From: UKL13-2 sp038206765
GTDB taxonomy: Bacteria > Pseudomonadota > Gammaproteobacteria > Burkholderiales > Usitatibacteraceae
Length of the DNA: 64,000 nt
Direction: 5' to 3'
Assembly (NCBI GenBank): GCA_038206765.1
Contig: JBBRAM010000002.1
Span: 177,354 to 241,353 of the forward strand
The notes under the pieces are model-generated. The model did not search any database. It worked only from the letters and a program-made list of their open reading frames with translations, and had not been told where the DNA came from. The position numbers and the translations under genes are program-made. Positions 24,367 to 33,712 of this stretch are shown one piece after another (position 1 is the stretch's first letter; the number at the start of each line of letters is the position of its first letter).

Positions 24367-25293
24367 TCATTCAACGCGCTGCAACCACCTTGCGACACCT
24401 TGCAGCGTTTGAAAATCGTCTACTGACCGACATTGAATATGCGGATGGTGCGCTTGCAGCATGCGTGACAATGCCCGTCCCGGCCCAATTTCTAGTGCAG
24501 TCTTCACGCCAGCCTCAGCACACGTATCCATACAATCCATCCATTGAATTGTTTCAACGAGCTGCCGCGACAGCGCCGTAACAGCATGCTCTCTGCGACG
24601 GACCAGTTCACCGCTAATTCCTGAAAGCACCGGCAGTTGCGGATCTGCAAAATTACATCGTGTGAGCGCCTCTAAAAACGGTGCCACACAGCTCTGCATC
24701 AACGGTGTGTGCGAGGCAACCCTTACCGCCAAGCTGACAGCTCTGCCCCCGTGCTGCAAAACTTGCTCGTGCAGCGTTTCAATTTGTGAATGTAGTCCGC
24801 CGACGATGAACGCTTCGTCACCTTGCTTGATGGCAATGAAACAGCCATTTTTTCCGGCAAGGTTTTCGATCAATGATTCAGTAACAGCCGAAACTGACAA
24901 CATCGCGTGAGGTAACGTCGGGCTCACGCAATCATCCATCAGTGCTGCTCGTTCGGTAACTAGCTCGATAGCCGATGTAGCAGTCATCGTACCCGCAACG
25001 GCGTGGGCGGCGATTTCGCCGACGCTGTAGCCCGCAACGAGGACAGGCTTTGGCGCAAGTGGTTTGAGAGCTTCCCAAACGGAAAGTGTGGCGGCGACGA
25101 TCAGCGGTTGTGCAAGCCGGTTTGAAGTTATAAGGCGCTGATCAGCCAACACGTCGTGCACCGATTTTTCAAGCAGTCGAGTTGGTAGCCATTGTTGTAA
25201 TTGCTTTTCCGCCTCAATGTTTTCGCGCAAAAGATCAAACATTCCCGCATGTTGCGCGCCTTGGCCAGCGCACAGAATCGCAAGGCCGCCCAT
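24367..25293 (-). CDS. mdcH: Malonate decarboxylase subunit epsilon (malonyl-CoA:ACP transacylase)
   Basis: The 308-residue protein has the acyltransferase fold: AILCAGQGAQHAGMF at the N terminus and the nucleophile elbow VAGYSVGEIAAHA with Ser90. A later conserved His lies in VASHTPLMQS. MdcH loads malonyl groups onto the acetylated decarboxylase ACP (MdcC) to start the catalytic cycle. It is the last gene of the dctPQM-mdc operon and abuts mdcB with no gap. Length fits the family. Confidence 0.92.
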   Translation of the reverse strand: MGGLAILCAGQGAQHAGMFDLLRENIEAEKQLQQWLPTRLLEKSVHDVLADQRLITSNRLAQPLIVAATLSVWEALKPLAPKPVLVAGYSVGEIAAHAVAGTMTATSAIELVTERAALMDDCVSPTLPHAMLSVSAVTESLIENLAGKNGCFIAIKQGDEAFIVGGLHSQIETLHEQVLQHGGRAVSLAVRVASHTPLMQSCVAPFLEALTRCNFADPQLPVLSGISGELVRRREHAVTALSRQLVETIQWMDCMDTCAEAGVKTALEIGPGRALSRMLQAHHPHIQCRSVDDFQTLQGVARWLQRVE

Positions 25294-26211
25294 TTAATAT
25301 TGATACTCAAGTATCACTTCATGGAGCAAGCATGTTGCAGCTAACAAATCGGCTGCACCGCCCGGCGATAAGCGTAGCTCTACAAAACGTTTGTGGATGC
25401 GGGTTGCATTGCAGTGCCAGTTCGCCTGCGCCGTGCCACCAAGCGCCAAAAACCGCAACGCCTCACACTTGACAATATTTGCTCCGGCAACGCCGCCCCG
25501 ATAGTAAACATTCGTGTCATTAATATGCGCCATCAAAGAAAAAAGCGCGTCAATCCGTGCCTCTTCTAAGCTGCGCCCGGCGGCGAGCGTGCTACGCAAT
25601 GCAGGCAGGGCAATATTGAACACAGATGGAAAGCCTTGGGCCGCTTCTTCGCGTGCGCCGCCCACCGCATGCATCGCAGCAACCTTTAGACCATGTGAAT
25701 TGCCTGCACCTGTCTGCGTGTGCGTTAACAGGTCATCTCCCCATCGCTTCACGAGCATTGCTTGAATGTTTTCTGCCGTGAGTGAAGCGCCTTGTGCACG
25801 GCAAGCGCCGGTTACCGCGCAAAGAAGGCCCAGGCAGAAGATTGCACCTCGATGCGTATTCACGCCTTGCGTTGCGGTCAACATGCGGGCCTCAGCTTCA
25901 ATACCAAGCCCTCGTAAGTGTGAGAATGGCATAGCATCAATGCCGGCTTGTGTGACATCACTAAAATAGCGGCGCAGCGAAAATAGGCTGCGCATAAACG
26001 TTACTGCATTCATGTCGTCGTGGCTGCCGGTGTCAATTGGCGAAACCAATCCTGGTTTCGGATACAGCACTAATTCTGCATGCAGGCTTCTCAGGGCGGC
26101 GCGTCTGAGAGCGAGGCAAAATTTTCGATCAGTTGCAGAGGGCCGACGCAAAAAAGCAATCGGCAACGAGGCAGTCGGCGAGGGTGTAAGTGTTAGTGTT
26201 AGCGTTCGCAT
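25294..26211 (-). CDS. mdcB: Triphosphoribosyl-dephospho-CoA synthase
   Basis: The 305-residue protein has the CitG/MdcB signatures LYPKPGLVSPIDTGSHDDMNAVTFM, then GVNTHRGAIFCLGLLCA, THTQTGAGNSHGLKVAAM and HINDTNVYYRGG. It makes the prosthetic-group precursor 2'-(5''-triphosphoribosyl)-3'-dephospho-CoA from ATP and dephospho-CoA for MdcC. Its start codon overlaps the end of mdcG by 13 bases. The first 20 residues are Leu/Thr/Pro-rich and not conserved, so a later start is possible. Confidence 0.92.
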   Translation of the reverse strand: MRTLTLTLTPSPTASLPIAFLRRPSATDRKFCLALRRAALRSLHAELVLYPKPGLVSPIDTGSHDDMNAVTFMRSLFSLRRYFSDVTQAGIDAMPFSHLRGLGIEAEARMLTATQGVNTHRGAIFCLGLLCAVTGACRAQGASLTAENIQAMLVKRWGDDLLTHTQTGAGNSHGLKVAAMHAVGGAREEAAQGFPSVFNIALPALRSTLAAGRSLEEARIDALFSLMAHINDTNVYYRGGVAGANIVKCEALRFLALGGTAQANWHCNATRIHKRFVELRLSPGGAADLLAATCLLHEVILEYQY

Positions 26212-26891
26212 AATCTGCTATTTCCTACTTTATCCAGAGTGCCCAGTAGTGTTGTGGTCGACATGAGTTGCACCAACTGCTTTTGTTTGACCAACACTCT
26301 TGTTGCCAAGCGGCTACCGGTAACGCTAATCCATTCTTTGAATGCCACCGCATCACCCGATGGAAAGACAATCTCGCCATCAAGTGGCAGGCGGTTCTGG
26401 ACGTTCCGGAAAATTTTAATTCCAGCGGCGAGTTGTAGTGCGGAATCAGGATAAAACAACATATCAACATCCGATTTAGCCGTGACGTATTCCATACCCG
26501 TCAATGCTTGCATCGCTAGCGACCCGTAGACACCGGTTGACAAGCCTTCTTCCGAGGCCAGTTCGGCAAGCTCCCCGAGCGGCTTGCGCCAAACTGGCGG
26601 CGCAACCAGTGCGGCTTCACCAATTGAAATCGGGTCGCGCTTTTTTCGAATTTCTGTGCGCGCCGCGCGTATCGGGATACGCAGCCTTGCTCCGTCAATG
26701 GCGCTAGGCGGTAGTGGGATACCCAGACAAACTTCAGCCTCGCTGGCATCGGCATCCGAACGGCGAATGACTCCCGGCCAATCGGCACGATGCCACTTTA
26801 GAATACCTTCGCGCTGCTGTGGCGGCGCGGCTTCGAAGGCCGCCTCCCATCCCGTATTCGTTAGCCAAACAAGTTTATGTCGTGCAAACAT
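26199..26891 (-). CDS. mdcG: Malonate decarboxylase holo-ACP synthase (phosphoribosyl-dephospho-CoA transferase)
   Basis: From ATG 26891 the protein has 230 residues and begins MFARHKLVWL, as MdcG proteins do; an upstream ATG at 26927 adds 12 residues. Conserved segments include LGIPLPPSAIDGARLRI and the nucleotidyltransferase-like core GVYGSLAMQALTGMEYVTAKSDVDMLF, with paired Asp residues. It attaches the prosthetic group to the serine of MdcC. It overlaps mdcE by 17 bases, in a chain of translationally coupled genes. Confidence 0.9.
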   Translation of the reverse strand: MFARHKLVWLTNTGWEAAFEAAPPQQREGILKWHRADWPGVIRRSDADASEAEVCLGIPLPPSAIDGARLRIPIRAARTEIRKKRDPISIGEAALVAPPVWRKPLGELAELASEEGLSTGVYGSLAMQALTGMEYVTAKSDVDMLFYPDSALQLAAGIKIFRNVQNRLPLDGEIVFPSGDAVAFKEWISVTGSRLATRVLVKQKQLVQLMSTTTLLGTLDKVGNSRLCER

Positions 26892-27603
26892 GGCTGTCTG
26901 CCGCGGTTGCACCCAAGATGGTTTCAATCACGCGCTTCGTCATCATGCGCCCGCCACGCGCTAAGCCACTTTCCGCTCTACGATCTGCATCACCTGCACC
27001 GTCAATAGCTCGGGCAAGATTGGTTGCAAGATCGTGTTCCCAAATTGCCTCGATACCGCCCATGCGTAAATAATTCTCCGCACCTGGTGCGAACACAGGG
27101 TTGGTTTCGGCGAGCGCTGTTAGCATGGCCTCCGGCACTTTCGTAATTCGGGCCATTGCCGGTAATCCCATTACACGGATCGTTGCATCGGGCAATGCGT
27201 AGCAGGCGTCCGCCATCAGGCCACTGGTGATAAATCCACCGGAAAGCGCTTGATCGTAAACCAAACCAATTATTCGATGGCCAAGGCGACGCGCTAAATC
27301 GAGAGACTTGCCAAGATGCGCCATGTAGCTGTTTATCCCCAACATTTCATCGCGGAATCGAAGGCGCTGGCCTTGTGTATCTACCAAAATCACGATCGGT
27401 CGCGCGGGAAAATGTTGCACCGTGTGCAATACCGATTTTGCCTGCGCTAACGCAATCTCCACGCCGATTGCGGCATGGCCAGTGGTGCCGATGACCGTCA
27501 CTATTTTGCCATCGACCGTCCCTGTTCCAGAGAGGAAAAGCTCACGCTCAGTAATCGTGTGTCCTTGAGGGAATAGCTCTGCTGTCAGGGCCTGCCAATT
27601 CAT
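26875..27603 (-). CDS. mdcE: Malonate decarboxylase subunit gamma
   Basis: From ATG 27603 the protein has 242 residues (MNWQALTAELFPQGHTITER...). It has the carboxyltransferase-like fold of MdcE, with VTVIGTTGHAAIGVEIAL, IVILVDTQGQRLRFRDEMLG and LVYDQALSGGFITSGLMAD. With MdcD it decarboxylates malonyl-S-ACP. The start overlaps the mdcD stop by 4 bases (ATGA). An upstream in-frame ATG at 27708 lies deep in mdcD and is rejected. Confidence 0.92.
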   Translation of the reverse strand: MNWQALTAELFPQGHTITERELFLSGTGTVDGKIVTVIGTTGHAAIGVEIALAQAKSVLHTVQHFPARPIVILVDTQGQRLRFRDEMLGINSYMAHLGKSLDLARRLGHRIIGLVYDQALSGGFITSGLMADACYALPDATIRVMGLPAMARITKVPEAMLTALAETNPVFAPGAENYLRMGGIEAIWEHDLATNLARAIDGAGDADRRAESGLARGGRMMTKRVIETILGATAADSHVCTT

Positions 27604-28505
27604 GATGCAGACCGCGTCGGACGCGTGGCAGTGGTCGCCATTTGCATGAAACTCTCGGCTTCCATCATCGATACCGCCGCCGGGTCGGGCACGCCCAAGC
27701 GTGCCCAAATATTCAGCGGTTCAGTTTCCGTGCCGAATTGGCTGATGCGCTGTTCCAGCATTTGTTGCTCGTCGAGCAGCGCGCTCAGCGTGAGCGATAT
27801 TTGCACTTTATAACAAGTCTCGATGGCATCGACTGCGGCATTTCGGAAGGCGTTGATGTCGTCTGATACAACTTTATCGCAATCGCCTTGCAGGTAGCGA
27901 TGCTTGCCCCCAGTCGTTCGCCACACCAACGCGCGATCTCTAGAATCAAACTCCTCAACACCATTGGCGGTTTCGATTACTTCAGGCCCCGACATGGCAA
28001 GGCGGCCCTCCTCGGACATCACAATCGCATTCGCGCAGCGCGCAACAATGCCCATGCCGCCAAAGCAGCCGTTTGATCCGCCGATCAGGACCACAACCGG
28101 GATTCCTGCCGCCCGTGAATCAAGCAGCGCGCGCATAACTTCCGAGACGGCGATTAAACCGGCATTCGCTTCATGCAGTCTGACGCCGCCCGTTTCGAGC
28201 AGTAGCAGCACGGCGTAGGCACGGTCCTGCGCCGCACGCTTTAGCAGGCCGACCAATTTTGCGCCGTGTACTTCGCCGACTGCACCGCCCATAAAAGCGC
28301 CTTCTTGTGAAGCGATCATGACCGATTTTCCGCGCAATTTGCCCTCGCCAATTACGACGCCATCGTCAAATGATACGGGTGTATTCAAGACCGCTAGGTG
28401 AGGGCTGGTAACGCGTTTTGATGGCGGCAAAAATTCAGTAAACGTATTGGCGTCGAGCAGGGCATTAACGCGCATGCGGGCGGATGACTCTAAATAGCTA
28501 GTCAT
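27600..28505 (-). CDS. mdcD: Malonate decarboxylase subunit beta
   Basis: The 301-residue protein is a carboxyltransferase-type subunit. Motifs are AFMGGAVGEVHGAKLVGLLKRA, LLLETGGVRLHEANAGLIAV and VLIGGSNGCFGGMGIVA, the last forming the oxyanion-hole glycine loop. It pairs with MdcE in biotin-independent malonate decarboxylase. It overlaps mdcC by 4 bases. Confidence 0.93.
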   Translation of the reverse strand: MTSYLESSARMRVNALLDANTFTEFLPPSKRVTSPHLAVLNTPVSFDDGVVIGEGKLRGKSVMIASQEGAFMGGAVGEVHGAKLVGLLKRAAQDRAYAVLLLLETGGVRLHEANAGLIAVSEVMRALLDSRAAGIPVVVLIGGSNGCFGGMGIVARCANAIVMSEEGRLAMSGPEVIETANGVEEFDSRDRALVWRTTGGKHRYLQGDCDKVVSDDINAFRNAAVDAIETCYKVQISLTLSALLDEQQMLEQRISQFGTETEPLNIWARLGVPDPAAVSMMEAESFMQMATTATRPTRSAS

Positions 28506-28834
28506 ACGCTTGCCTCTGATTTTGCAGGCGGCTGAGTCACAGACTCCGCCGCTTGGTCGAGGCGCAAGCTAACAACCGCCGGCGTTGCGCCCATATCGTT
28601 AATGGCGAGTCGCGCATCTCGCAGTTGCCAGCGCAGGTTAAAGTCAGTAACGACGGCGCGCCAAGTGACGCCAAAGCCAGCGGCGGACGTATTCACGACG
28701 ACCTCACATGCGCCATTCAATGCGGTGGACTCGATCAGTATTTCGAGGTTACCCGAACTCACCACGCCTGCCAATTGCGCCTGTGGGCCAATATTGCGGC
28801 ATCCGTTTTCAAAACGAAAATTTAAGGTTTCCAT
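28502..28834 (-). CDS. mdcC: Malonate decarboxylase acyl carrier protein (delta subunit)
   Basis: From ATG 28834 the protein has 110 residues (METLNFRFENG...). The prosthetic-group serine lies in VVSSGNLEIL, probably Ser27, matching the SGDLE site of known MdcC proteins. The carrier holds acetyl and malonyl thioesters during turnover. The frame extends to 28912, overlapping mdcA, but MdcC proteins begin at this Met. The N-terminal FENG segment is also typical. Confidence 0.9.
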   Translation of the reverse strand: METLNFRFENGCRNIGPQAQLAGVVSSGNLEILIESTALNGACEVVVNTSAAGFGVTWRAVVTDFNLRWQLRDARLAINDMGATPAVVSLRLDQAAESVTQPPAKSEASV

Positions 28835-28862
28835 GGTGTTTGCTATTTCGGTGGTACGACGA

Positions 28863-30530
28863 TTACCAATTTCTAAACTGTTTCGGCGGCGCATACAAAC
28901 CGCCGGACGCACGCACTAAATCTTTCATATTTTTGGCAGCCAACAAATCTCGCGTTGCCATGCGCTTGTCGATGCCGAGATCTTCTGCGCGCAAAATGAT
29001 GCCGCGGTCGCGTAAATTTTCAACTGCCCGTTGATCACGCGCCATGCCGACCGGCGTATAACCCGCCACACCGCGTATCGCCTGCTCACGCTCTTCATCG
29101 GTGTTACACATCAGTAAATTGGCGACGCCTTCCTCGGTTAAAATATGCGTCACATCATCGCCGTAAATCATTACCGGTGGAATCGCCATATTGGCCTGTT
29201 CGGCAAGCTCCCAAGCATCTAGCTTGTCAACGAACGCGGGTTGCATATGTTCGCGAAAGGTTTCAACAATTTGCACAACAAGTTTCTGGCCACGCGGGAT
29301 CACATTTTTGCCTTTGCGTGCTTGCTGTCCAGCTTTTAGCCAGGCTGGACTTGCATGTCGGCGGCCACGCGCATCGGCACCCATATTGGGAGCGCCACCG
29401 AAGCCCGCAATGCGGCCCAAGGTGGCGGTAGAAGAGTTTCCCTGCAAGTCGATTTGTAATGTAGACCCGATAAACATATCGCACGCGTAGTGCCCAGCGG
29501 CCTGACAAAGTGCCCGGTTGCTGCGCATTGAGCCGTCATGACCAACGAAAAAAATATCGGGTCTGGCGCGAATGTATGCTTCCATGCCAAGCTCTGAACC
29601 AAACGAATGTACGGATTCGATAAAGCCGGCTTCGATTGCGGGTATCAACGCGGGATGCGGATTAAGCGCCCAGTGCTTACAAATTTTCCCTTTTAAGCCG
29701 AGTGACGCGGCGTAGGTTGGAAGCAGTAGCTCAATGGCCGCAGTATCAAAACCGATGCCATGATTTAGTCGCTGCACTTCATATTCAGCGTAGATTCCTT
29801 TGATCGCCATCATCGCCATCAACACCTGAATTTCAGAGATTTGCGCCGGATCGCGGGTAAACAGCGGCTCGATATAATGCGGTTTCGGCGCCAATATGAC
29901 GTAATCAACCCAGTCGCCAGGGATATCGATGCGCGGTAACGTGTCCAAAATCTTATTGACTTGGACAATCACGATTCCACTTTTGAATGCGGTTGCTTCA
30001 ACAATTGCAGGCGTGTCCTCCGTGTTTGGGCCGGTGTAGAGGTTGCCGTGCCGGTCCGCAGCCTCGGCAACGATCAACGCTACCCGCGGCGTCAAATCAA
30101 CGAAATAGCGGGCGAACAATTCGAGGTAAGTGTGAATCGCACCAATGTTGATCTTTCCCGCCGAGACAAGCTTGGCAAGCCGCGCCGCTTGCGGACCGGA
30201 AAATGAAAAATCTAGGCGCGACGCGATGCCGCGTTCAAACACATCTAAATGTTCCGGCAGTGCCAGCACGGACTGCAACATGTGCAGATTGTTGATTCGT
30301 TTAGGATCAAGTGTAGCCAGCGCGGCGCTTAAAAAATCTGCCTGCTTCTGATTATTGCCTTCCAAACAAACGCGGTCGCCGCAATCCAAAACCTGATGCA
30401 ATAAATCGCAAGTTTGCTCGGCCTGTACTATTTTCCCCGATATTGCTGTGCCTAGCGTGGCACGTACACGGTCTAGCCGTTGATTGCGGTTGATTTGCAG
30501 GGTGTTCCAGATGCGGCTTGGCGTCGTCAT
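28863..30530 (-). CDS. mdcA: Malonate decarboxylase subunit alpha (acetyl-S-ACP:malonate ACP transferase)
   Basis: The 555-residue protein begins MTTPSRIWNTLQINRNQRL, typical of MdcA, and belongs to the CoA-transferase-like group. Conserved stretches include GDRVCLEGNNQKQADFLS, DLTPRVALIVAEAADRHGNLYTGPNTEDTPAI and GRIAGFGGAPNMGADARGRRHASPAW. It exchanges acetyl for malonyl on the ACP. It is the first mdc gene, 14 bp after the TRAP large permease gene. Confidence 0.95.
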   Translation of the reverse strand: MTTPSRIWNTLQINRNQRLDRVRATLGTAISGKIVQAEQTCDLLHQVLDCGDRVCLEGNNQKQADFLSAALATLDPKRINNLHMLQSVLALPEHLDVFERGIASRLDFSFSGPQAARLAKLVSAGKINIGAIHTYLELFARYFVDLTPRVALIVAEAADRHGNLYTGPNTEDTPAIVEATAFKSGIVIVQVNKILDTLPRIDIPGDWVDYVILAPKPHYIEPLFTRDPAQISEIQVLMAMMAIKGIYAEYEVQRLNHGIGFDTAAIELLLPTYAASLGLKGKICKHWALNPHPALIPAIEAGFIESVHSFGSELGMEAYIRARPDIFFVGHDGSMRSNRALCQAAGHYACDMFIGSTLQIDLQGNSSTATLGRIAGFGGAPNMGADARGRRHASPAWLKAGQQARKGKNVIPRGQKLVVQIVETFREHMQPAFVDKLDAWELAEQANMAIPPVMIYGDDVTHILTEEGVANLLMCNTDEEREQAIRGVAGYTPVGMARDQRAVENLRDRGIILRAEDLGIDKRMATRDLLAAKNMKDLVRASGGLYAPPKQFRNW

Positions 30531-30544
30531 TTGCGTCTAGACAT

Positions 30545-31894
30545 TTATTTGGTGCCCATGATCATATTAGGCAAACCAACTGCGATGCCAGGCATCAAAC
30601 AAAGCAACAACACGGCCACAAACATTAATGCGACAAACGGCATTACGCCCCAGATTACGTCCTTGAGCGGAATATCCGGTGCGATATTTTTGATCACAAA
30701 AATATTGAGGCCAACCGGTGGATGTATCAAGCCCATTTCCATGACAATCGTCATTACGACGCCGAACCAAATCAAATCAAAACCGGCGGCCTTCAGGGGC
30801 GGCAAAATGATGGGTGCCGTCATGAGGATGATCGAGACAGGCGGTAAGAAAAAGCCAAACACAATTACCATCATTAAGATAACCGCGAGCAAAACCCATT
30901 TCGACAGCTGCATCGCCACAACCCACTGCGCTGCCGATTGGCTAATATGCAAATAGCTCATTACGTATGAGTACAAGAGCGACATGCCAATAATAACTAG
31001 CAGCATTGTCGATTCTTTAATCGTCGAAGTAAGAATTGGTGACAAATCTTTCGGCTTCCAGATGCCATAAACGATTGCGATGAGCCCCAGCGCCAACAAC
31101 GCACCTAAACCCGCTGTCTCAGAGGGCGTTGCAAATCCGCCGTAAAGGGCAACCATCACGCCGATGAGCAAAATAATGAACGGCAATACACGCGGCAGCA
31201 TTTCGATTTTTTGCGAAAACGTGAAATTTTCCGCGTGCAAATAAGCGGACTTTTCGCCGCCGCCTTCGTAGATAGCGAGCGCTGCTTTATATTCTTTCCG
31301 TGCGCGATAGACAGCGTATCCGGCGAACATCACGACCAACAATACGCCAGGGCCGATGCCTGCGAGGAACAAGCGACCAAGCGATTGTTCCGCTGCCACG
31401 GCATACAAAATCATCGTGATTGAGGGTGGCAATAGAATACCTAGCGTGCCGCCGGCTGCAATAATTCCCGCCGCGAAGCCTGGCGAGTAACCGCGTTTGC
31501 GCATTTCTGGGATGCCTGCCGAACCGATGGCCGAGCATGTTGCCGGGGAAGAGCCGGCCATGGCGGCAAATAACGCGCACGCCACCACGTTCGCGATGCC
31601 AAGCCCGCCCGGTACTTTATGCAGCCAGGTGTGGATGGCGGAATATAAATCCTTACCCGCAGGCGACTTGCCTATAGCTGCACCTTTTAGAATAAAGAGC
31701 GGAATCGATAGTAAGGTAATCGATGCCATCTCTTCGTATACGTTTTGCGTAACCGTATCGAGGGATGCAGCGGGCATGAAAAAATACATAAAGCTGACCG
31801 CAACAACGCCCAACGCAAACGCAATGGGCATGCCGGAGAACATGAGCAACAATGTGGCGACGCCGTAAAACACGCCCAACATCAACTCGCTCAT
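30545..31894 (-). CDS. dctM: TRAP transporter large permease (DctM type), probably for malonate
   Basis: The 449-residue protein is very hydrophobic with about 12 membrane segments. It has DctM motifs: LFAAMAGSSPATCSAIG, GYSPGFAAGIIAAGGTLGILLPPSI and the C-terminal MEMGLIHPPVGLNIFVIKNIAP. It is the sodium-coupled permease of a tripartite transporter. It overlaps dctQ by 4 bases and is followed directly by mdcA, so malonate is the likely substrate. Other bacteria use MdcLM, MatC or MatPQM for the same purpose. Confidence 0.93.
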   Translation of the reverse strand: MSELMLGVFYGVATLLLMFSGMPIAFALGVVAVSFMYFFMPAASLDTVTQNVYEEMASITLLSIPLFILKGAAIGKSPAGKDLYSAIHTWLHKVPGGLGIANVVACALFAAMAGSSPATCSAIGSAGIPEMRKRGYSPGFAAGIIAAGGTLGILLPPSITMILYAVAAEQSLGRLFLAGIGPGVLLVVMFAGYAVYRARKEYKAALAIYEGGGEKSAYLHAENFTFSQKIEMLPRVLPFIILLIGVMVALYGGFATPSETAGLGALLALGLIAIVYGIWKPKDLSPILTSTIKESTMLLVIIGMSLLYSYVMSYLHISQSAAQWVVAMQLSKWVLLAVILMMVIVFGFFLPPVSIILMTAPIILPPLKAAGFDLIWFGVVMTIVMEMGLIHPPVGLNIFVIKNIAPDIPLKDVIWGVMPFVALMFVAVLLLCLMPGIAVGLPNMIMGTK

Positions 31895-32460
31895 GTTGAT
31901 CCTTTTTTAGCCGCGCTCGTTTTCGTCATGCGCGCCAGTACTTGCACAAAAACTTGAATCGCTAGTAAGGTCATTCCACATGCCATCAATGAATACGGAA
32001 TCCACAGCGGCGGTGCAAATGTTGATGTCGTGGTTTGTCCATCTACAAATGCTTCGTGACACAAGGTCCAAGATTTCCACGAAAAAAATGCGCAGAACAA
32101 GCAAGAAACCACATCGACGAATAGCAGCCGGATTGCATTGACGCGGTCGGGCAATATCCCCGCCAGCGCTTCAATGCCAATATGGCCGCGGTATGATTGT
32201 ACGTACGCCGCAGATAAGAAGGTGACGCCAACGAGCATAAATACCGATGCTTCGTCCTGCCAATCAGTTGGTACGCGAAAAAAATATCGCGTGACGACCG
32301 AGTACGTTAACACGACTGACGTCAGCACCAATGCCGCCATTGACAGCATCAGCAACGCATTGTTGAGTTTGTTTAGCAGCCGGGAAACACCCGCTACAGC
32401 GGGGTTGTCTGGAATCGCGGGGCCGGTATTTTGCCCCTCGATTTCAAATCCGTGGCTCAT
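31891..32460 (-). CDS. dctQ: TRAP transporter small permease (DctQ type)
   Basis: This 189-residue protein has four membrane helices and the DctQ features YFFRVPTDWQDEASVFMLVGVTFLSAAYV and GHIGIEAL. A 40-residue hydrophilic N terminus precedes TM1. It pairs with the large permease. The gene overlaps both neighbours by 4 bases. Confidence 0.92.
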   Translation of the reverse strand: MSHGFEIEGQNTGPAIPDNPAVAGVSRLLNKLNNALLMLSMAALVLTSVVLTYSVVTRYFFRVPTDWQDEASVFMLVGVTFLSAAYVQSYRGHIGIEALAGILPDRVNAIRLLFVDVVSCLFCAFFSWKSWTLCHEAFVDGQTTTSTFAPPLWIPYSLMACGMTLLAIQVFVQVLARMTKTSAAKKGST

Positions 32461-33476
32461 GTCACTTTCTCAGCGAGCTTCAGGAGTTTGGCGCAGCTTT
32501 CACTTTTGTCGGCATAGTCTTTCCAAGCCGTCGTGCGGGCGATGTCTTGCCAACGCTTAACGGTGGGAGCAGTCAGATCAACAACTGCTGCGCCAGATTT
32601 TTGATATGCTTGAGCCACGCCGAAATCGTCCTGTTGTGCAGCCTTGCGAGCAAACTGTTCTAGTTCGGCACCAACGGCCATGATGACGGCCTGTTGCTCC
32701 TTGCTAAGCTTATCAAAAACTATCTTCGACATCATCAATGGTTCGAACATAAACCAGTATGATTTGCCGCGACCGGCCGTGAGGAACTTTGACACTTCTT
32801 CAAGGCGAAACGAAATCAGTGAAGTGGACGACGTGATGGCCGCGTCCATCGCGCCGGTTTGCATGGCGGCGTAGATTTCATTCGATGGCAGTGAAACGAC
32901 AGCAGCACCAGCCGCTTTTAAAATCAAATCCATTTCGCGCGAACCGCCACGAATTTTTAAACCTTTGACATCTTCTGGCTCAACAATCGGTTTCGCGCGC
33001 GAGGCAACACCACCGGCTTGCCAAATCCAGCTAATCAAAACAATGCCCTTATCGCTGAGAAGCTTGGTGAGTTCCTTGCCGACTTCCGCATTTTTCCATG
33101 CGTAGCCTTGCTCGTACGAAGTGACCAAGCCCGGCATCAAGCCGATGTTCACTTCGGGCACTTCGCCACCGGCGTACGATAGCGGCACCAGCGACATGTC
33201 CAGCGCACCTTTGCGCATGGATGAAAATTGTGCGTTGGTCTTCATAAGGGATGAGCCCGGATAAACTTCAAACTTGAGCCCGCCCTTAGTGCGCATTTCG
33301 ACTCCGGCCGCAAACATGCGGCACAAGCGATCGCGAAAATCGCCTTCGGTGATAGTTCCGCCCGGAAATTGGTGCGAAATTTTAATCGCCGCAGTTTGTG
33401 CCCAGGTAGATTTCAAATACAGCAACGGGGATGCGGCAAGCGCGCCGATAACGGTCCTGCGTTTTAGAAAAGACAT
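32457..33476 (-). CDS. dctP: TRAP transporter substrate-binding protein (DctP type), probably malonate-binding
   Basis: From ATG 33476 the protein has 339 residues with a strong Shine-Dalgarno (GGAGG). The signal region MSFLKRRTVIGALAASPLLYLKSTWAQ has a twin Arg, so Tat export is possible. The mature protein has TRAP-binding-protein features: IKISHQFPGG, the central GLKIRGGSREMDLILKAAGAAVVSLPSNEIYAAMQTGAMDAAITSS and the ELEQFARKAAQQD helix. The Arg in KIRGG is the usual carboxylate contact of the family. It heads the dctPQM-mdc operon. The in-frame start at 33545 is rejected. Confidence 0.92.
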   Translation of the reverse strand: MSFLKRRTVIGALAASPLLYLKSTWAQTAAIKISHQFPGGTITEGDFRDRLCRMFAAGVEMRTKGGLKFEVYPGSSLMKTNAQFSSMRKGALDMSLVPLSYAGGEVPEVNIGLMPGLVTSYEQGYAWKNAEVGKELTKLLSDKGIVLISWIWQAGGVASRAKPIVEPEDVKGLKIRGGSREMDLILKAAGAAVVSLPSNEIYAAMQTGAMDAAITSSTSLISFRLEEVSKFLTAGRGKSYWFMFEPLMMSKIVFDKLSKEQQAVIMAVGAELEQFARKAAQQDDFGVAQAYQKSGAAVVDLTAPTVKRWQDIARTTAWKDYADKSESCAKLLKLAEKVT

Positions 33477-33712
33477 GTATCCTCCAATGGAAATAATAGA
33501 TAGGCTCCAACGCCGACCCGCCACCATGCAGGCACACGGATGCACGATAGAGAATCGCGCACCGGGAATTGGAACCGTTAATATTTTTTTATTATGGAAT
33601 TAATGTAGTCCGTTGCGCATGAATATGCAATGACACAAACGGCAAACGCGCGCCCAAATTGGAATCTAAACGGTTATAGCGGCTGTTATTGAAAGTGTGG
33701 ATGTGTTGATGG
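33477..33712. promoter_or_regulatory. Leader region of the dctPQM-mdc operon
   Basis: This gap holds the operon promoter on the minus strand. A partial dyad with TTGC/GCAA ends lies at 33613-33630 and an AT-rich run at 33583-33604. A LysR-type (MdcR) site would fit the dyad, but no LysR gene is in the window, so this remains a suggestion. Confidence 0.3.
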
